From Cornus controversa (taxonomy: Eukaryota > Streptophyta > Magnoliopsida > Cornales > Cornaceae): a stretch of 64,000 nt of DNA. Each line of letters opens with the position of its first letter. Positions within the stretch are counted from its first letter, which is position 1. Under the pieces are notes generated by a model. That model saw only the letters and a program-made list of their open reading frames with translations. It had not been told where the DNA came from and did not search any database. The DNA is taken from the NCBI GenBank assembly GCA_026545225.1, contig CM048845.1, positions 61,632,033 through 61,696,032 on the forward strand. Direction: 5' to 3'. This document shows, in pieces, positions 45,119 to 55,559 of the stretch. The position numbers and the translations under genes were made by a program.

Positions 45119-46231
45119 TGTACACATAAATTTCGTGTTCAAAAATCTAGGAACGAAAATGAGTAATAAACAATCAATTTTATTAATTTAAGAAAAATGG
45201 ATACAATTCTCTGTGGTCAAATTTGTACACACAAATTTCATGTCTGAAAATCTAGGAACGAAAATGAGTAATAAACAATCAATTTTATTAATTTAAGAAA
45301 AATGGGTACAATTCTCTATGGTCAATTCTTTTACAACAAAGAACCTTTCTCTGATTTAATCTCCTTGATGTTTGGTACAAGTGCTTCAAAAGCTTGTTCT
45401 TGAACCAGTAGTGATGAGCTTTCTTCAAATCTTCAAGATTAAGGAAAGACTTGACAGGATTTTCGATCAACGGCCGATAGAGCTTAATCTTGAACGATGG
45501 ATTAAAAGTCTTCGAAGAAGAACGACACTTGTATGGTGTGCTTGTTGTTCTTCGTCTTCAGATTCTTTGATGGTTTAAGGTCTTAGATGAAGAAAGGCAC
45601 TTGTGTGGCATGCTTGTTATTCTTCGTCTTCAGATTCTTTAATAGTTGAAGGTCTTAGAAGAATAACGGCACTTGCGTGGCGTGCTTGTTGTTCTTCATC
45701 TTCAGATTCTTCGATGGTTGAAGATCTTAGATGAAGAACGGCACTTGTGTGGTGTGCTTGTTGTTCTTCGTCTTCAGATTCTTCGATGGTTGAAGGTCTT
45801 AGATAAAGAACGACACTTGTGTGGCGTGCTTGTTGTTCTTCTTCAGAACTTCGAGTGTTGGTCGAGGCGGAGGTTCGGCAGAGCTTTTGTGTTCCCTTGA
45901 TCTTTCTGTCTCTGTCTCTTACTCTCTGTCCTCCCCTCTTGAATGTGTAGGGTGACCTTGTATTTATAGGCGAAAGGGTGGGGGTTTAATTTGATAACTC
46001 CCCATTAATTCTGCCAACTTCCATAAAAAAGAGATTTTGCCTCCTTTTAAATGGAAATAAATTAAATTTAAATTTGAATTATCACAGATGTTTTTTAAAG
46101 GCCTGAACGTTCAAGATTTTGACACGTGTCCTTTGACGGGACCCCAATCGTAGAATTAAATTGATAAAAAGTGTTTGACTTATTGACCAATCGAATGGTA
46201 ATTAGACCATCACAAAATTTATGTGTCTACA
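45119..46231 (-). repeat. gypsy 3' LTR with internal tandem repeats
   Basis: 1113 bp. Begins with a duplicated segment of about 120 bp (AATGAGTAATAAACAATCAA twice, 45161 and 45264) and holds four and a half copies of a 72-bp unit (GGCACTTGTGTGGCGTGCTT core) at 45516-45845; 72 is divisible by 3, so the frame stays open. The 5' LTR keeps only two units. Confidence 0.85.
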
Positions 46232-46246
46232 AATTGCCCCCACTTC
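46232..46246 (-). other. gypsy polypurine tract
   Basis: Minus strand AAGTGGGGGCAATT precedes the 3' LTR start TGTAGACAC. Confidence 0.7.
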
Positions 46247-46319
46247 AAGTCTCGCGCTATATTGAGCTTGTCACGTTTTTAAAGCGGGACTCGAAATATT
46301 TAATTTTTGCAATTTTTTT

Positions 46320-46705
46320 TTTAAACAGAATTGGAGTCTTGAGAATTCTATTACAAATAGAGTTTTTTTTTTTTTTTTGTCCAAACAAAATTTGAAATTT
46401 GAGAATCTTATTAGAAATAGGATTTTTTTTTTCTTATCCAAACAGAATTAGAAATTTGAGAATCCTATTAAAAATAGGATTTTTTTTCCTTGTCCAAACA
46501 GAATTGAACATTTGAGAATCCTATTAGAAATAGGATTTTTTTTCTTGTCCAAACAGAATTGGAGACTTGAAAATCCTATGTCAACTAGGATTTTTTTCCT
46601 TGTCCAAACAGAATTGGAAATTTGAGAATCCTATTACAAATAGGATTTTATTTTTTTTTCGAAACAGAATTGGAGACTTAATAATCTATTACAAATAGGA
46701 TTAAT
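46320..46705. repeat. 58-bp minisatellite with a hairpin in each unit
   Basis: About seven units containing AATCCTATTAGAAATAGGATT (inverted AATCCTATT/AATAGGATT), a T run and GTCCAAACAGAATTGGA. Confidence 0.85.
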
Positions 46706-46849
46706 CCACCATTATATATATGTAGCCTACGCTTCAGAACCTTCGCATCATACAATAATTGAGAGAAGTCCCACGAACTGAGAGAAGTCCCTCAAGCTGA
46801 TACTGAAAGGAACTTGGAAGAAACTCACACTTAGCAACTGTAAGTTCCT

Positions 46850-47220
46850 CTTTTCTTTTCTTTTTTTTTCTTTTTTCACCAAATTTTTCTTCTTTTTTTT
46901 TTCTTTTCTCCTTCTTCTTCTCTTTTCTTTTCTTTTTTCTTTTTTTTTTCGCCAACTTCTTCTTTCTTTTTTTTTCTCTCTTTTCTTTTTCTTCTTTCTT
47001 TTTTTTTCTTCTTCTTCTCTTTCTTCTTCATGCCTATTTCTTCTCTTCTTCTTCTTTTTCTTTTCTTCTTCTTCTCTTCTCTTCTCTTCTTCTTCTCTTT
47101 TCTTTTCTTTTTTTTTTCTTCTTTTTTTTTTCGCCTACTTCTTCTTCTTTTTTTTTTTTTCTTCTTCTTCTCTTCTCTTCTCTTCTTCTTCACGCCAGTT
47201 TCTTCTCTCTCTCTCTATTT
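46850..47220. repeat. polypyrimidine tract (CTT/CTTTT-rich)
   Basis: About 370 bp almost purely C and T on the plus strand. Long Lys/Glu/Arg frames on the minus strand and Phe/Leu/Ser frames on the plus strand are by-products. Confidence 0.9.
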
Positions 47221-47635
47221 TTTTTCTTGTGTAAAACAAAAACAAAAAAATATATATTTCTCATTATGGTGCCTACTAGTTTTGAACTTGAGACCTCACA
47301 AAGAATTATTACAATGTCATACCATCTCTCTTGCACTACCCTATGTATCACAAATCTTTGAAAAAAATATGACATGCAACTTCAAAAAGTTTTTTTTTTT
47401 TTTTCACATGCAGACCCTTTTGTTTTTTTTTTATTGCAGAAGCTTGGAAACCAACTGACTTAAGGGAAGAAACTCTCAGCCACATAGGTATGCCCAATAC
47501 ATTTTTTTTTTGGTAAAAATATTTCTTGTAGTATGCCTCTATAACATAAATTTGTAGACTAAGATGTGCACTTATGTAACAATCTCAAAGAACATGTGAT
47601 CGCGGTTTGCACAAGTGAATTTGTGTGACTATCTT

Positions 47636-48360
47636 TGAAGTCTCTGACTGTGTGCACAATTGCGCTCTTGTGCACCAGTTTGGAAGGCGTGATTTGGAAG
47701 ACTCCAACTGTGTGCACAATTGCGCTCTTGTGCACCAGTCTGCAAGACGTGATTTGGAAGACTCCAATTGTGTGTACAATTGTGCTCTTGTGCACCAGTC
47801 TGGAAGGCGTGATTTGGAAGACTCCGACTGTGTGTACAATTACGCTTTTGTGCACCAATCTAGAAGCTGTGATTTGGAAAACTCTGACTATGTGTACAAT
47901 TGCGCTCTTGTGCACCAGTCTGGAAGGCGTGATTTGGAAGACTCCGACTATGTGTACAATTGCGCTCTTGTGCACCGGTCTGGAAGGCGTGATTTGGAAG
48001 ACTCCGACTATGTGTACAATTGCGCTCTTATGCACCGGTCTGGAAGGTGTGATTTGGAAGACTCCAACTGTGTGTACAATTGTGCTCTTGTGCACCGGTC
48101 TGGAAGACTTGATTTGGAAGACTCCAACTGTGTGTACAATTGCGCTTTTGTGCACCGATTTGGAAAGTGTTGGAAGGCGTGACTTGGAAGACTATGACTG
48201 TGTTTACAATTGCACTCTTGTGCACCAGTCTGGAATGCATGATTTAGAAGACTCCAACTGTGTGTACAATTGTGCTCTTATGCACCAGTCTGGAAGGCGT
48301 GATTTGGAAGACTCCAACTGTATGTACAATTGCGCCCTTGTGCACCAGTTTGGAAATAAT
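47636..48360. repeat. 60-bp minisatellite, about 12 copies, open in several frames
   Basis: Unit: GATTTGGAAGACTCCAACTG, then TGTGTACAATTGCGCTCTTG, then TGCACCAGTCTGGAAGGCGT. The period of 60 keeps frames in register: 198 codons on the minus strand (20-residue unit with VHKSAIVHTVGVFQITPSR) and 185 and 251 codons on the plus strand. One irregularity of a few bases lies near 48160. On the element's sense (minus) strand a repetitive peptide could be made, but no start context or homology supports it. Confidence 0.9.
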
Positions 48361-48479
48361 GTTTGGCCAAAACCACCACCATTATCTTAAAACCATATTT
48401 CATGTAAGTTTGAGTATAGAGGTAAAATTACACTTTTAATTTCAACCATGTTACCCCAACCTTTTTTGTTTTTTGCCAA

Positions 48480-49095
48480 ACAACTTATACTCGTGTTAGG
48501 GAGTAATTTTTTTTTTTTTTTTTTGCAGACCGTTTATACTCGTGTGATGGAGTAAATTTTTTTTTTTTGCAAATAGTTTATACTCATGTCAGGGAGTATT
48601 TTTTTTTTTTTTTTGCAGACAGTTTATACTCGTGTCTGGGAGTGATTTTTTTTTTTTTTTACATAGTTTATAATCGTGTGAGGAAGTAAAATTTTTTTTT
48701 TTTTGTAGACAGTTTATACTCATGTCAGGGAGTATTTTTTTTTTTTTGCAGACAGTTTATACTCGTGTCAGGGAGTATTTTTTTTTTTTTTGCAGACAAT
48801 TTATACTCGTGTCAAGGAGTATTTTTTTTTTTTTGCAGACAGTTTATACTCGTGTCTGGGAGTGATTTTTTTTTTGCAGACAGTTTATACTCATGTCAAG
48901 GAGTAATTTTTTTTTTTTTTTTTTGCAGACAGTTGATACTCGTGTCTGGGTGTGATTTTTTTTTTTTTTTGCAGACATTTTATACTCATGTCAGGGAGTA
49001 ATTTTTTTTTTGCAGACAGTTTATACTCGTGTCTAGGAGTGATTTTTTTTTCTTTTTTTTTTTGCAGACAATTTATACTCATGTTAGGGAGTATC
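48480..49095. repeat. T-run/GCAG minisatellite
   Basis: About 14 units of 40-50 bp: a run of 9-20 T, then GCAGACAGTTTATACTCGTG, then TCAGGGAGTA. Variation is mostly in T-run length. Confidence 0.9.
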
Positions 49096-49156
49096 ACAAG
49101 AAAAAAATATCCTTTTTTCTTTGAATGACTGAACTTGGAAAAAATCTCCAAGCTAC

Positions 49157-49592
49157 CTACGTACCCTCAACAGGGATCAAGTCATTTACGTAGTTCAGAT
49201 TAACAAACTCAATTTTTTTTTGGGGCCGTACACAGTTTATACTCATGCGGGCCAGGAGTGCCGCATAGTTTAGGCCCATGCGATCAGGAGCAGGAGCACT
49301 CCATCCTTGACTATTCTTCAACTCTACAAGATTTAGAAAACAGTCCAAACTTGCGTTGAAAAGTGTGAACCAACTCGGCGTCAATTTGAAGATTTTTTTC
49401 TGGCTTCGTTTCTTCATTATACTCTTCTTGTACTTGATAAGAAACACCTCCTTCAAACTCGTCTCCCCACCCAGAAGATATAGGTATTTCATTTGTCATG
49501 GTCCATGTAGGCGGATTGAACCTCACCCAGTATGTTTTCATTCCGCTGCGAGATTCAATCCAAACAGCATCTTTGGGCTTCTGTCCCCACAC
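49157..49592 (-). other. unrecognised open stretch in the gypsy element
   Basis: Overlapping minus-strand frames give WGQKPKDAVWIESRSGMKTY, FNPPTWTMTNEIPISSGWGD and an acidic DEFEGGV stretch, followed after a shift by a segment with MGLNYAALLARM. It reads like coding sequence rather than noise but matches no family I know. It lies downstream of gag, where protease and RT would be expected, and shows none of their motifs. Confidence 0.3.
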
Positions 49593-49639
49593 TTTTCCTT
49601 CCTCTAATCTTTTGATTTCTCAAGTCTCTCGTTCCATCT

Positions 49640-51090
49640 GGGATTGTAGATGATTTTGTTCTTGTTCCTTATTTTGCAGTTTCAGACTCTTACCTTGGGA
49701 AAGGCAAGAGCCTTTGCTACACTACTTGTTATGCTGAGCTCCATATCATGGGCACAAATAACCAGTTCTTTAAATGTATGAGGCCTGATTCCTTGTAGAA
49801 TGTAGAGAAGCTCCCAGTGCATACCTTGCATACACATTTCGACTGCTGAGACTTCAGAAAGATGATCTTTGCAATCAAGACTTAGCGCTCGCTAGCGGTT
49901 GATATAGTCGACCACAAGCTCACCTTCATTTGTTTAGTATTAGTGAGTTCTAGCATGTTTACTATTCTGTGAGTACTATAGAAACGGTTGAGAAACTCTT
50001 GCTCCATTTGCTCTCAACAGTCAATACTCCCAGCTTTGAGGTCTGTGTACTAACCAAATGCATTTCCTTTTGGGGAACAAACAAATTGCTTGACTAAGAG
50101 GTCCCCTTTGGTGCCAGCGTTATTGCAAGTCTCGACAAAATGAGTGACATGTTGTTTAGGATTGCCATTTCCATCGAATTGTTGAAGATTGGGAGGTTGA
50201 TACATAGCTGGCATCCTCATGTTGTCAACTCGTCTTGTGTAAGGCTTCGAATACATGAGCGAGCTTTGAGAAATACCACCATATTATGTCCTGATCCTAT
50301 TGGTGATCATGTCTTGAAGTTGTTGAATAGATAACAAAACGATAGAGGGAGCCAAACGAGTATGATTTGCCTTTTACTTGGATGTGCTTGCATGGTGAAC
50401 CTTGTTTGTTGTGATCCCTTATGGTGTGAAACCAAGAGGGTGTGAGAGTTTTTGACTTGACTCCTAAGATTTTTGAGCTTCCAACCTATTCATGAGGGCA
50501 ACAATCTCTAAGTCTTTTTTTTTAACGATTTTGGTGAGCTTTTTAATAGCGCGGGCCATGGTCGCAAGTTGTTCCTCTACGTTTGCTGTATCGGTCATCA
50601 TAACTTGCATGTTGGTTGATTGTGATTGCGTCTGGGAATCTAAGTGCCTTGGAGAAATCAACTCTCTCGGGGATCCAGGAGAAGAAACTGAGCGCGATCC
50701 CATATTCGAATTAGAATCTGACATAGAGTGAGATGAGTGCGATGACATATCTTTTGAAAAAGAGCCTTCAGAAACTGGAGTAACTTTTTCAAGACTCGTG
50801 TTGTTGAAGTTCATCATCCTCAAGGACTCGAAAGTGATAAATGAATGATGAGCTTTTGCACTTGCAGGCTTGGTCGAGTTGACATCCGCTATGCTTTGTT
50901 TCTGTGCTAGAGAAGCAGGTGCCTTTGTTTTGCTACGAGTTGTTGGTCCAGTAGAGGTGCTGCTACCACTTGTTGGAGCCATAACATTCTTAGTGTCCTT
51001 CTTAACGAGAGAGTTGTTGATTGTTGCAGCGGCAACATTCTTTACAACATTCTTTGAGCCTTGACCGACTTGAACCTTCTTGGGGGCCAT
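49640..51090 (-). pseudogene. gypsy gag, broken
   Basis: ATG 51090 (MAPKKVQVGQG) begins a basic Ser/Thr-rich N-terminus, open for 208 codons to about 50464 (ending in a coiled coil, ARAIKKLTKIVKKKDLEIVA). After stops the gag core follows at 50050-50256: SKPYTRRVDNMRMPAMYQPP and QQFDGNGNPKQHVTHFVETC, then EFLNRFYSTHR and the AHDMELSI-like end near 49740. The text is that of a Ty3/gypsy gag. The frame is broken by stops and shifts, and protease and pol are absent. Confidence 0.8.
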
Positions 51091-51154
51091 CGATGCAAGT
51101 GAGGAAAATATTTGATGAATTGATTAAGGAGATAAAGATGAGAGGTAGAGATGT

Positions 51155-51176
51155 CCCACCAGGCGTGCTAGAAATT
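51155..51176 (-). other. gypsy primer-binding-site region
   Basis: Minus strand AATTTCTAGCACGCCTGGTG and GGAC follows the 5' LTR; it resembles the TGGCACGCCYGGTGGGAC site of some plant gypsy elements. The tRNA is not assigned. Confidence 0.5.
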
Positions 51177-51447
51177 TGAATACACAAATTTCATGTCCGA
51201 AAATCTAGAAACTAAAATGAGTAATAAACAATCAATTTTATTAATTTAAGAAAAATGAGTACAATTCTCTGTGGTCAAATTTGTACACACAAATTTCGTG
51301 TCCGAAAATCTAGGAACGAAAATGAGTAATAAACAATCAATTTTATTAATTTAAGAAAAATGGGTACAATTCTCTGTGGTCAATTCTTTTACAACAAAGA
51401 ATCTTTCTTTGATTTAATCTCCTTGATGTTTGGTGCAAGTGCTTCAA

Positions 51448-53035
51448 ATCTACGAGGGAGTCTAAACCTAACTTTTATCTAGGTTTCTGGGCCTATTCTA
51501 CTTCTAAGAACCATATCAAATCATTCTGGAATTTTTTTTTTTGGGAATAAAAATATTTTTCTATCAAAAAGAAAATAAAACATAATTTGAGGCATATATT
51601 TACAATCAACACAATCACAAGGGAGACTCATCTTCACATGAAACTTAAAAGCCAGGTGCATTTTAATCCTATAAAGTTACCTAAATTTTTTCTAGAATTT
51701 TTCGGAATTTTAAAATATTTTCTAAAAATAAAATAAGGTGAAAATCCAACTTTCAGACATTTTAAAAATTAATTTAACACCAAGGGAAATTCATTTCGAG
51801 AAGAAAATTTACAACCAAGTTTATTTAACCTCCAAAAAGTTACAGTAAAAATTTGGGAATTTTTGACGTTATAAAAGTATTTTCTAAAATTACAGAAAGT
51901 GAAAAACCCAACTTTTGTACACTTTAAAAATCAATTGAACAAGAAGAAAAGATTATTTTGAGTTGAAACTTTAAACTCAAGTGTATTTAGTCTCTAGAAA
52001 CTTACAGTAAAAATTTCGGAATTTTTGGAAATTTTTAAGTATTTTCTAAAATTAAAGAAACTAAAAAATCCAATTTTTAGACACTTTAAAAATTAATTTA
52101 ATGACAATGGTAAATCATTTCGACATGAAATTTAAACCCCAAGCTCCTTAAGCACCCAGGAAGTTTACATAAAATTTTGGGAATTTTTAGAATTATAAAA
52201 GTATTTTTAAAAAATGATTTTATGAAAATTTCAAGATTTTCCAAAGATAAAAAAAATAATAATAAATCAAACAACCCTATGTAGTCCAAGACCCAGTACA
52301 TGGCTCAGCCGCTTACATGTGATGCATTTGCCGAAAAAATATAAATAAAACATATGAATTTCAAAGATTGATCAGCCGCATATGTATATATAATGTACAT
52401 GTGATGTGTTTGCCATAAAAATATATATAAATCAAATATATGTATTCCAAGATTCAATAGCTTGATCAGCCGCATATATATAATGCACATGTGATGTGTT
52501 TGCCATAAAAAAAATATAAATCAAACATATGTATTCCAAGACTTAATAGCTTGATCAGCCGCATATATATAATGCACATGTGATGTGTTTGCCATAAAAA
52601 AAATATAAATCAAACACATGTATTCGAAGACCCGTAGATGGATCAGCCGCATATACAAAAATGTGTTTGGCAAGAATATAAACCAACTATATGTACTCCA
52701 AGACCCATTGATCAGCCACATATGTGTAATGTGTTTGCCATAAAAATAAATATATAAATCAAACATATGCATGTAATTCAATTATATAAATTTTCAACAA
52801 GAACAATCATGGACTCAAAACAAATACTATGCATACGGATTCAAAGGAGAAGAGAAGAATCAAACTTGCCTCTTTGACGAATCAACTTGTTCACCCGATT
52901 GTCACTCCCTTCTCTCTTTCGTTTACTCCCTCAGTTCTGTGCATAAAGCAACGGCAAAAACCCTAATTTCTTCTTTTTCCTTTTTGTCTTAATTATTATT
53001 CTATTATTGATTTTTCTAAAACTAAATAAAATCAA

Positions 53036-53073
<38 letters not shown>

Positions 53074-53432
53074 TAATAATATAATTATAACCCTGGCCCA
53101 AGAATTTAAACATAACCTTAGCCCAATCATTCCAGCCCAAATTCCTCCCTAGCCCAAACCAAAGCATTTAAATAAAATAACACATAATCAATAACAATTC
53201 ACATAAAATGAAAAAAAAAATAAACAGAGCAATTTACATGAAATGATTTGAATCTATAAAACCTAAAAAATCCACATAAAATGATAAGATGCATATAAAG
53301 AGAAAAGCAACTCACCTACAATGATAATTTATAGAAATAAGGCATTTCAAATGAATTAATAAGATAAAGTAATACTATAAAGAAATTCAATTTCTTTAAA
53401 ATAATAGACATCTAAATTTTTCAGGGTATTAC
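51448..53432 (-). mobile_element. insertion within the 5' LTR, solo-LTR-like, with 88-bp tandem repeats
   Basis: The LTR text stops after AGTGCTTCAA (51447) and resumes at CTTCGTCTTCAGATTC (53433). The roughly 2-kb insert begins, on the minus strand, TGTAATACCCTGAAAAATT, like gypsy LTRs, but its other end (CCCTCGTAGAT) is not a clear CA and no duplication is seen; LTR sequence is also missing at the junction. It contains about six tandem units of about 88 bp at 52300-52770 (GATCAGCCGCATATATATAA with GTGATGTGTTTGCCATAAAA) and an AAT run at 53036-53082. Confidence 0.45.
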
Positions 53433-54340
53433 ATCTTCGTCTTCAGATTCTTCGATGGTTGAAGATCTTAGATGAAGAAAGGCAATTGTGTGGCGTGCTT
53501 GTTGTTCTTTATCTTCAGATTCTTCGATGGTTGAAGGTCTTAGATGAAGAACGGCACTTGTGTGGCGTGCTTGTTATTCTTCTTCTTCAAAACTTCAAGT
53601 GTTGGTCGAGGCAGAGGTTCAGTAGAGCTTTTGTGTTCCCTTGATCTCATGTCTCTGTCTCCTTCTCTGTCCTCCCCTCTTGAATGTGTAGGCTGACCTT
53701 GTATTTATAGGCAAAATGGTGGGGGTTTAATTTGGTAACTCCCCATTAATTGTGCCAACTTCCATAAAAAAGAGATTTTGCCTCCTTTTAAATGGAAATA
53801 AACTAAATTTAAATTTGAATTATCACAGATGTTTTTTAAAGGCCTGAACATTCAACATTTTGACATATGTCCTTTGACAGGACCCGCAATCGTAGAATTA
53901 AATTGATCAAAAGTGTTTGACTTATTGACCAATCGGATGGTGATTGGACCATCACAAAATTTATGTATCTACACCCAAAACGGACAATATCATACCATGT
54001 GTTGGATCGGGGTATTATAGTTGGTATCAAAGCCTGAACCCAGCCAGAAGTGTGCCGACGAGGACGTCGGGCCTCGTAGGGGGTGGTAACCATTATGGAC
54101 AGGTGTGAGTGGGAGGGTGCGAAGACAAAGACAAACACTAGGCTGAGCTACCACACTGACAGGGTATAGGTGCTTAATCCCACATCGCCTGGTGTGGAGA
54201 AGGGGATGTGCTTATATGTAGTGTGTTCTCTTCAAATACTATGAGGCCTTTGGGGGTAAAACTCAAGAGCAAAATCGTGCAGGCTCAGGCCCAAAGCAGA
54301 CAATATCATACCATGTGTTGGAGCGGGGTATTACAGTGGC

Positions 54341-54936
54341 GGAGTCCGCTACTTCAGTCCACCCCACGGACTCTAGTGGCCCACCCCCCAGCAGTCTAAT
54401 GGTCGCGATAGCGCCGCCGTCGTCATTCATGGCGGATCCAACAATCCACCCCACGGATGATCTCTAGCGGCCCACCCCTTTAGTGACAAGGATGATCTCC
54501 AGCGGTCCACCCCTCTGGCGACAAGGATGATCCCGACCGTCCAACGGCTGACAGCGCCGCCATCGTCGTCCGTGGCGGATCTAGCAGCTTTCAAAGCTAT
54601 GATGAATTTGGGAGGGTGAAGAGAAGAGAAATTCGGAGGGTGAAGAGAAGAGAAGACTAAAGAGAAAAATAAGAGACATAGAGATAGAGATGAGATAACT
54701 AGAAAGAGAAACAAAAAATAACGAGTGGATCTGTTGGAGAGAGAAAAGAAAAAAATATAAGATGTAGTGGGGTGGATTAATCATGACCATTGATTGAAGA
54801 TTAATAGAATAATTTTAGACCATAGATAGGTGTAGATATTTTGAACCGTTAGATTGATTTTTTAAACATTTATGACCGTTAGATGATGAATTTTTTTAGG
54901 GGGAAATTCAAACACAAAGGTAAAATGTTATATAGA
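54341..54936 (-). other. probable Helitron 5' end region
   Basis: 54936 downward reads TCTATATAACATTTTACC, then GAATTTCCCCC and AACCGTTAGAT-like words shared with the plus-strand Helitron start at 57006 for about 150 bp. The rest has two or three imperfect 140-bp repeats (GGCGGCGCT, CACGGACGACGATGGCG) and a pyrimidine-rich leader. No intact ORF. Confidence 0.6.
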
Positions 54937-55013
54937 TACATGTGATGCATTTTATTAGATTATTTGTGATTGTACTATTCGTATTTTGATATTCACATAT
55001 ATTTAAGTTATCA

Positions 55014-55360
55014 CACTACAAAAAAATTTTATATCACCAGTGGTTTAAACCGTCGAAAAAACTTTCACCGGCAGTTCACCAGTGATTAAAAAATCTGCTG
55101 AAAAATGTCCTGCCGGTAGATAATTATCGGTGGTTTTGCTAAACTGCCAGTAATTATTGCCAGTTTTTTTGCAGCCGCCGGAATTATACTGGCAGTTTTA
55201 TTCGCCGGTAAATACCTTTAAAGTGCCGATAATGGTTAATATTTACCAACAGTTTTCTATGAACTGCCGATAAATCACTGGCAGTTTTAGAAAAACTGTC
55301 GGTATATATTAAAAATGTTACTTTTATCGGCGGTTAACCAAAAATCACCGGTTAAAGTCT
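55014..55360 (+). mobile_element. CACTA transposon end with subterminal repeats
   Basis: Starts CACTACAAAAAAATTT and is followed by more than ten short motifs in both orientations (CCGGCAGTT, AACTGCCGGT, CGGTGGTTT and variants) within 340 bp. This is the terminal layout of En/Spm elements, whose transposase binds the subterminal repeats. The opposite TIR (…TTTTGTAGTG) is not in the window, so the element is truncated, interrupted by the Helitrons, or runs on. Confidence 0.75.
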
Positions 55361-55559
55361 TTTTTTTTTTCAGATTTAGAATCAGGTTCTGGTGCTCTTC
55401 TTCAGCTTGTGTCTTACTTGGAAGTTTCAAGGCAATTTTTTTTTTCTTTCTCCTTTTGGGTTAAATCTGTCCAACTTTGATGTAAGAAATATACAATGAT
55501 AAGAAATTCAAAAATTTCATGTATAGAAGATGATAAAAATATACACCGCCAAGCATCCA

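Larger units (their letters stand above)
45119..53973 (-). mobile_element. non-autonomous Ty3/gypsy element without pol
   Basis: LTR borders TGTACACATAAATTT (45119) and ATGTATCTACA (53973) are flanked by target duplication CCCAA (45114-45118 and 53974-53978). 3' LTR 45119-46231; 5' LTR 51177-53973, lengthened by an insert at 51448-53432. Minus-strand content is a broken gag (51090 to about 49640); the remaining 3.4 kb are unrecognised text and five different tandem repeats. No RT or integrase is seen. It interrupts a TRIM LTR. Confidence 0.85.
44910..54335 (+). mobile_element. TRIM element split by a gypsy insertion
   Basis: LTR 1 runs 44910-45118 and resumes at 53979-54010. The short interior at about 54011-54078 has the primer site TGGTATCAAAGCC. 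LTR 2 runs to 54335 (…GGTATTACA). Both outer borders carry GTGGC (44905-44909 and 54336-54340), a perfect 5-bp target duplication. Same family as 19591-20158. The host LTR sequence GCCCAA|AACGG is interrupted by the gypsy element at 45119. Confidence 0.85.
25972..54936 (-). mobile_element. Helitron, minus strand, with nested insertions (composite call)
   Basis: A 3' terminus with hairpin and CTAG at 25972, a decayed Rep/helicase gene reading on the minus strand (26.5-30.2 and 37.9-38.6 kb) and a 5'-type terminus TCTATATAACATTTTACC at 54936 on the same strand are in consistent order and orientation. Host bases A (25971) and T (54937) fit the A|T target of Helitrons. Later insertions would be copia 30214-37929, the Athila-like block 38591-44436 and TRIM plus gypsy 44910-54335. 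Joining the two ends into one element is inference: the part corresponding to the 5' introns of the copy at 57006 is missing. Confidence 0.5.

Noticed and set aside
46734..47458. Long Lys/Glu/Arg-rich and Phe/Leu/Ser-rich open frames
   Set aside because: They are translations of a polypyrimidine tract and have no start context or domain.
47636..48390. 251-codon plus-strand frame as a secreted repeat protein
   Set aside because: It exists only because a 60-bp minisatellite keeps frames open; several frames are equally open and it runs against the element's coding strand.
47636..49095. CRISPR-like regularly spaced repeats
   Set aside because: The units are directly tandem without unique spacers, and the DNA is plant.
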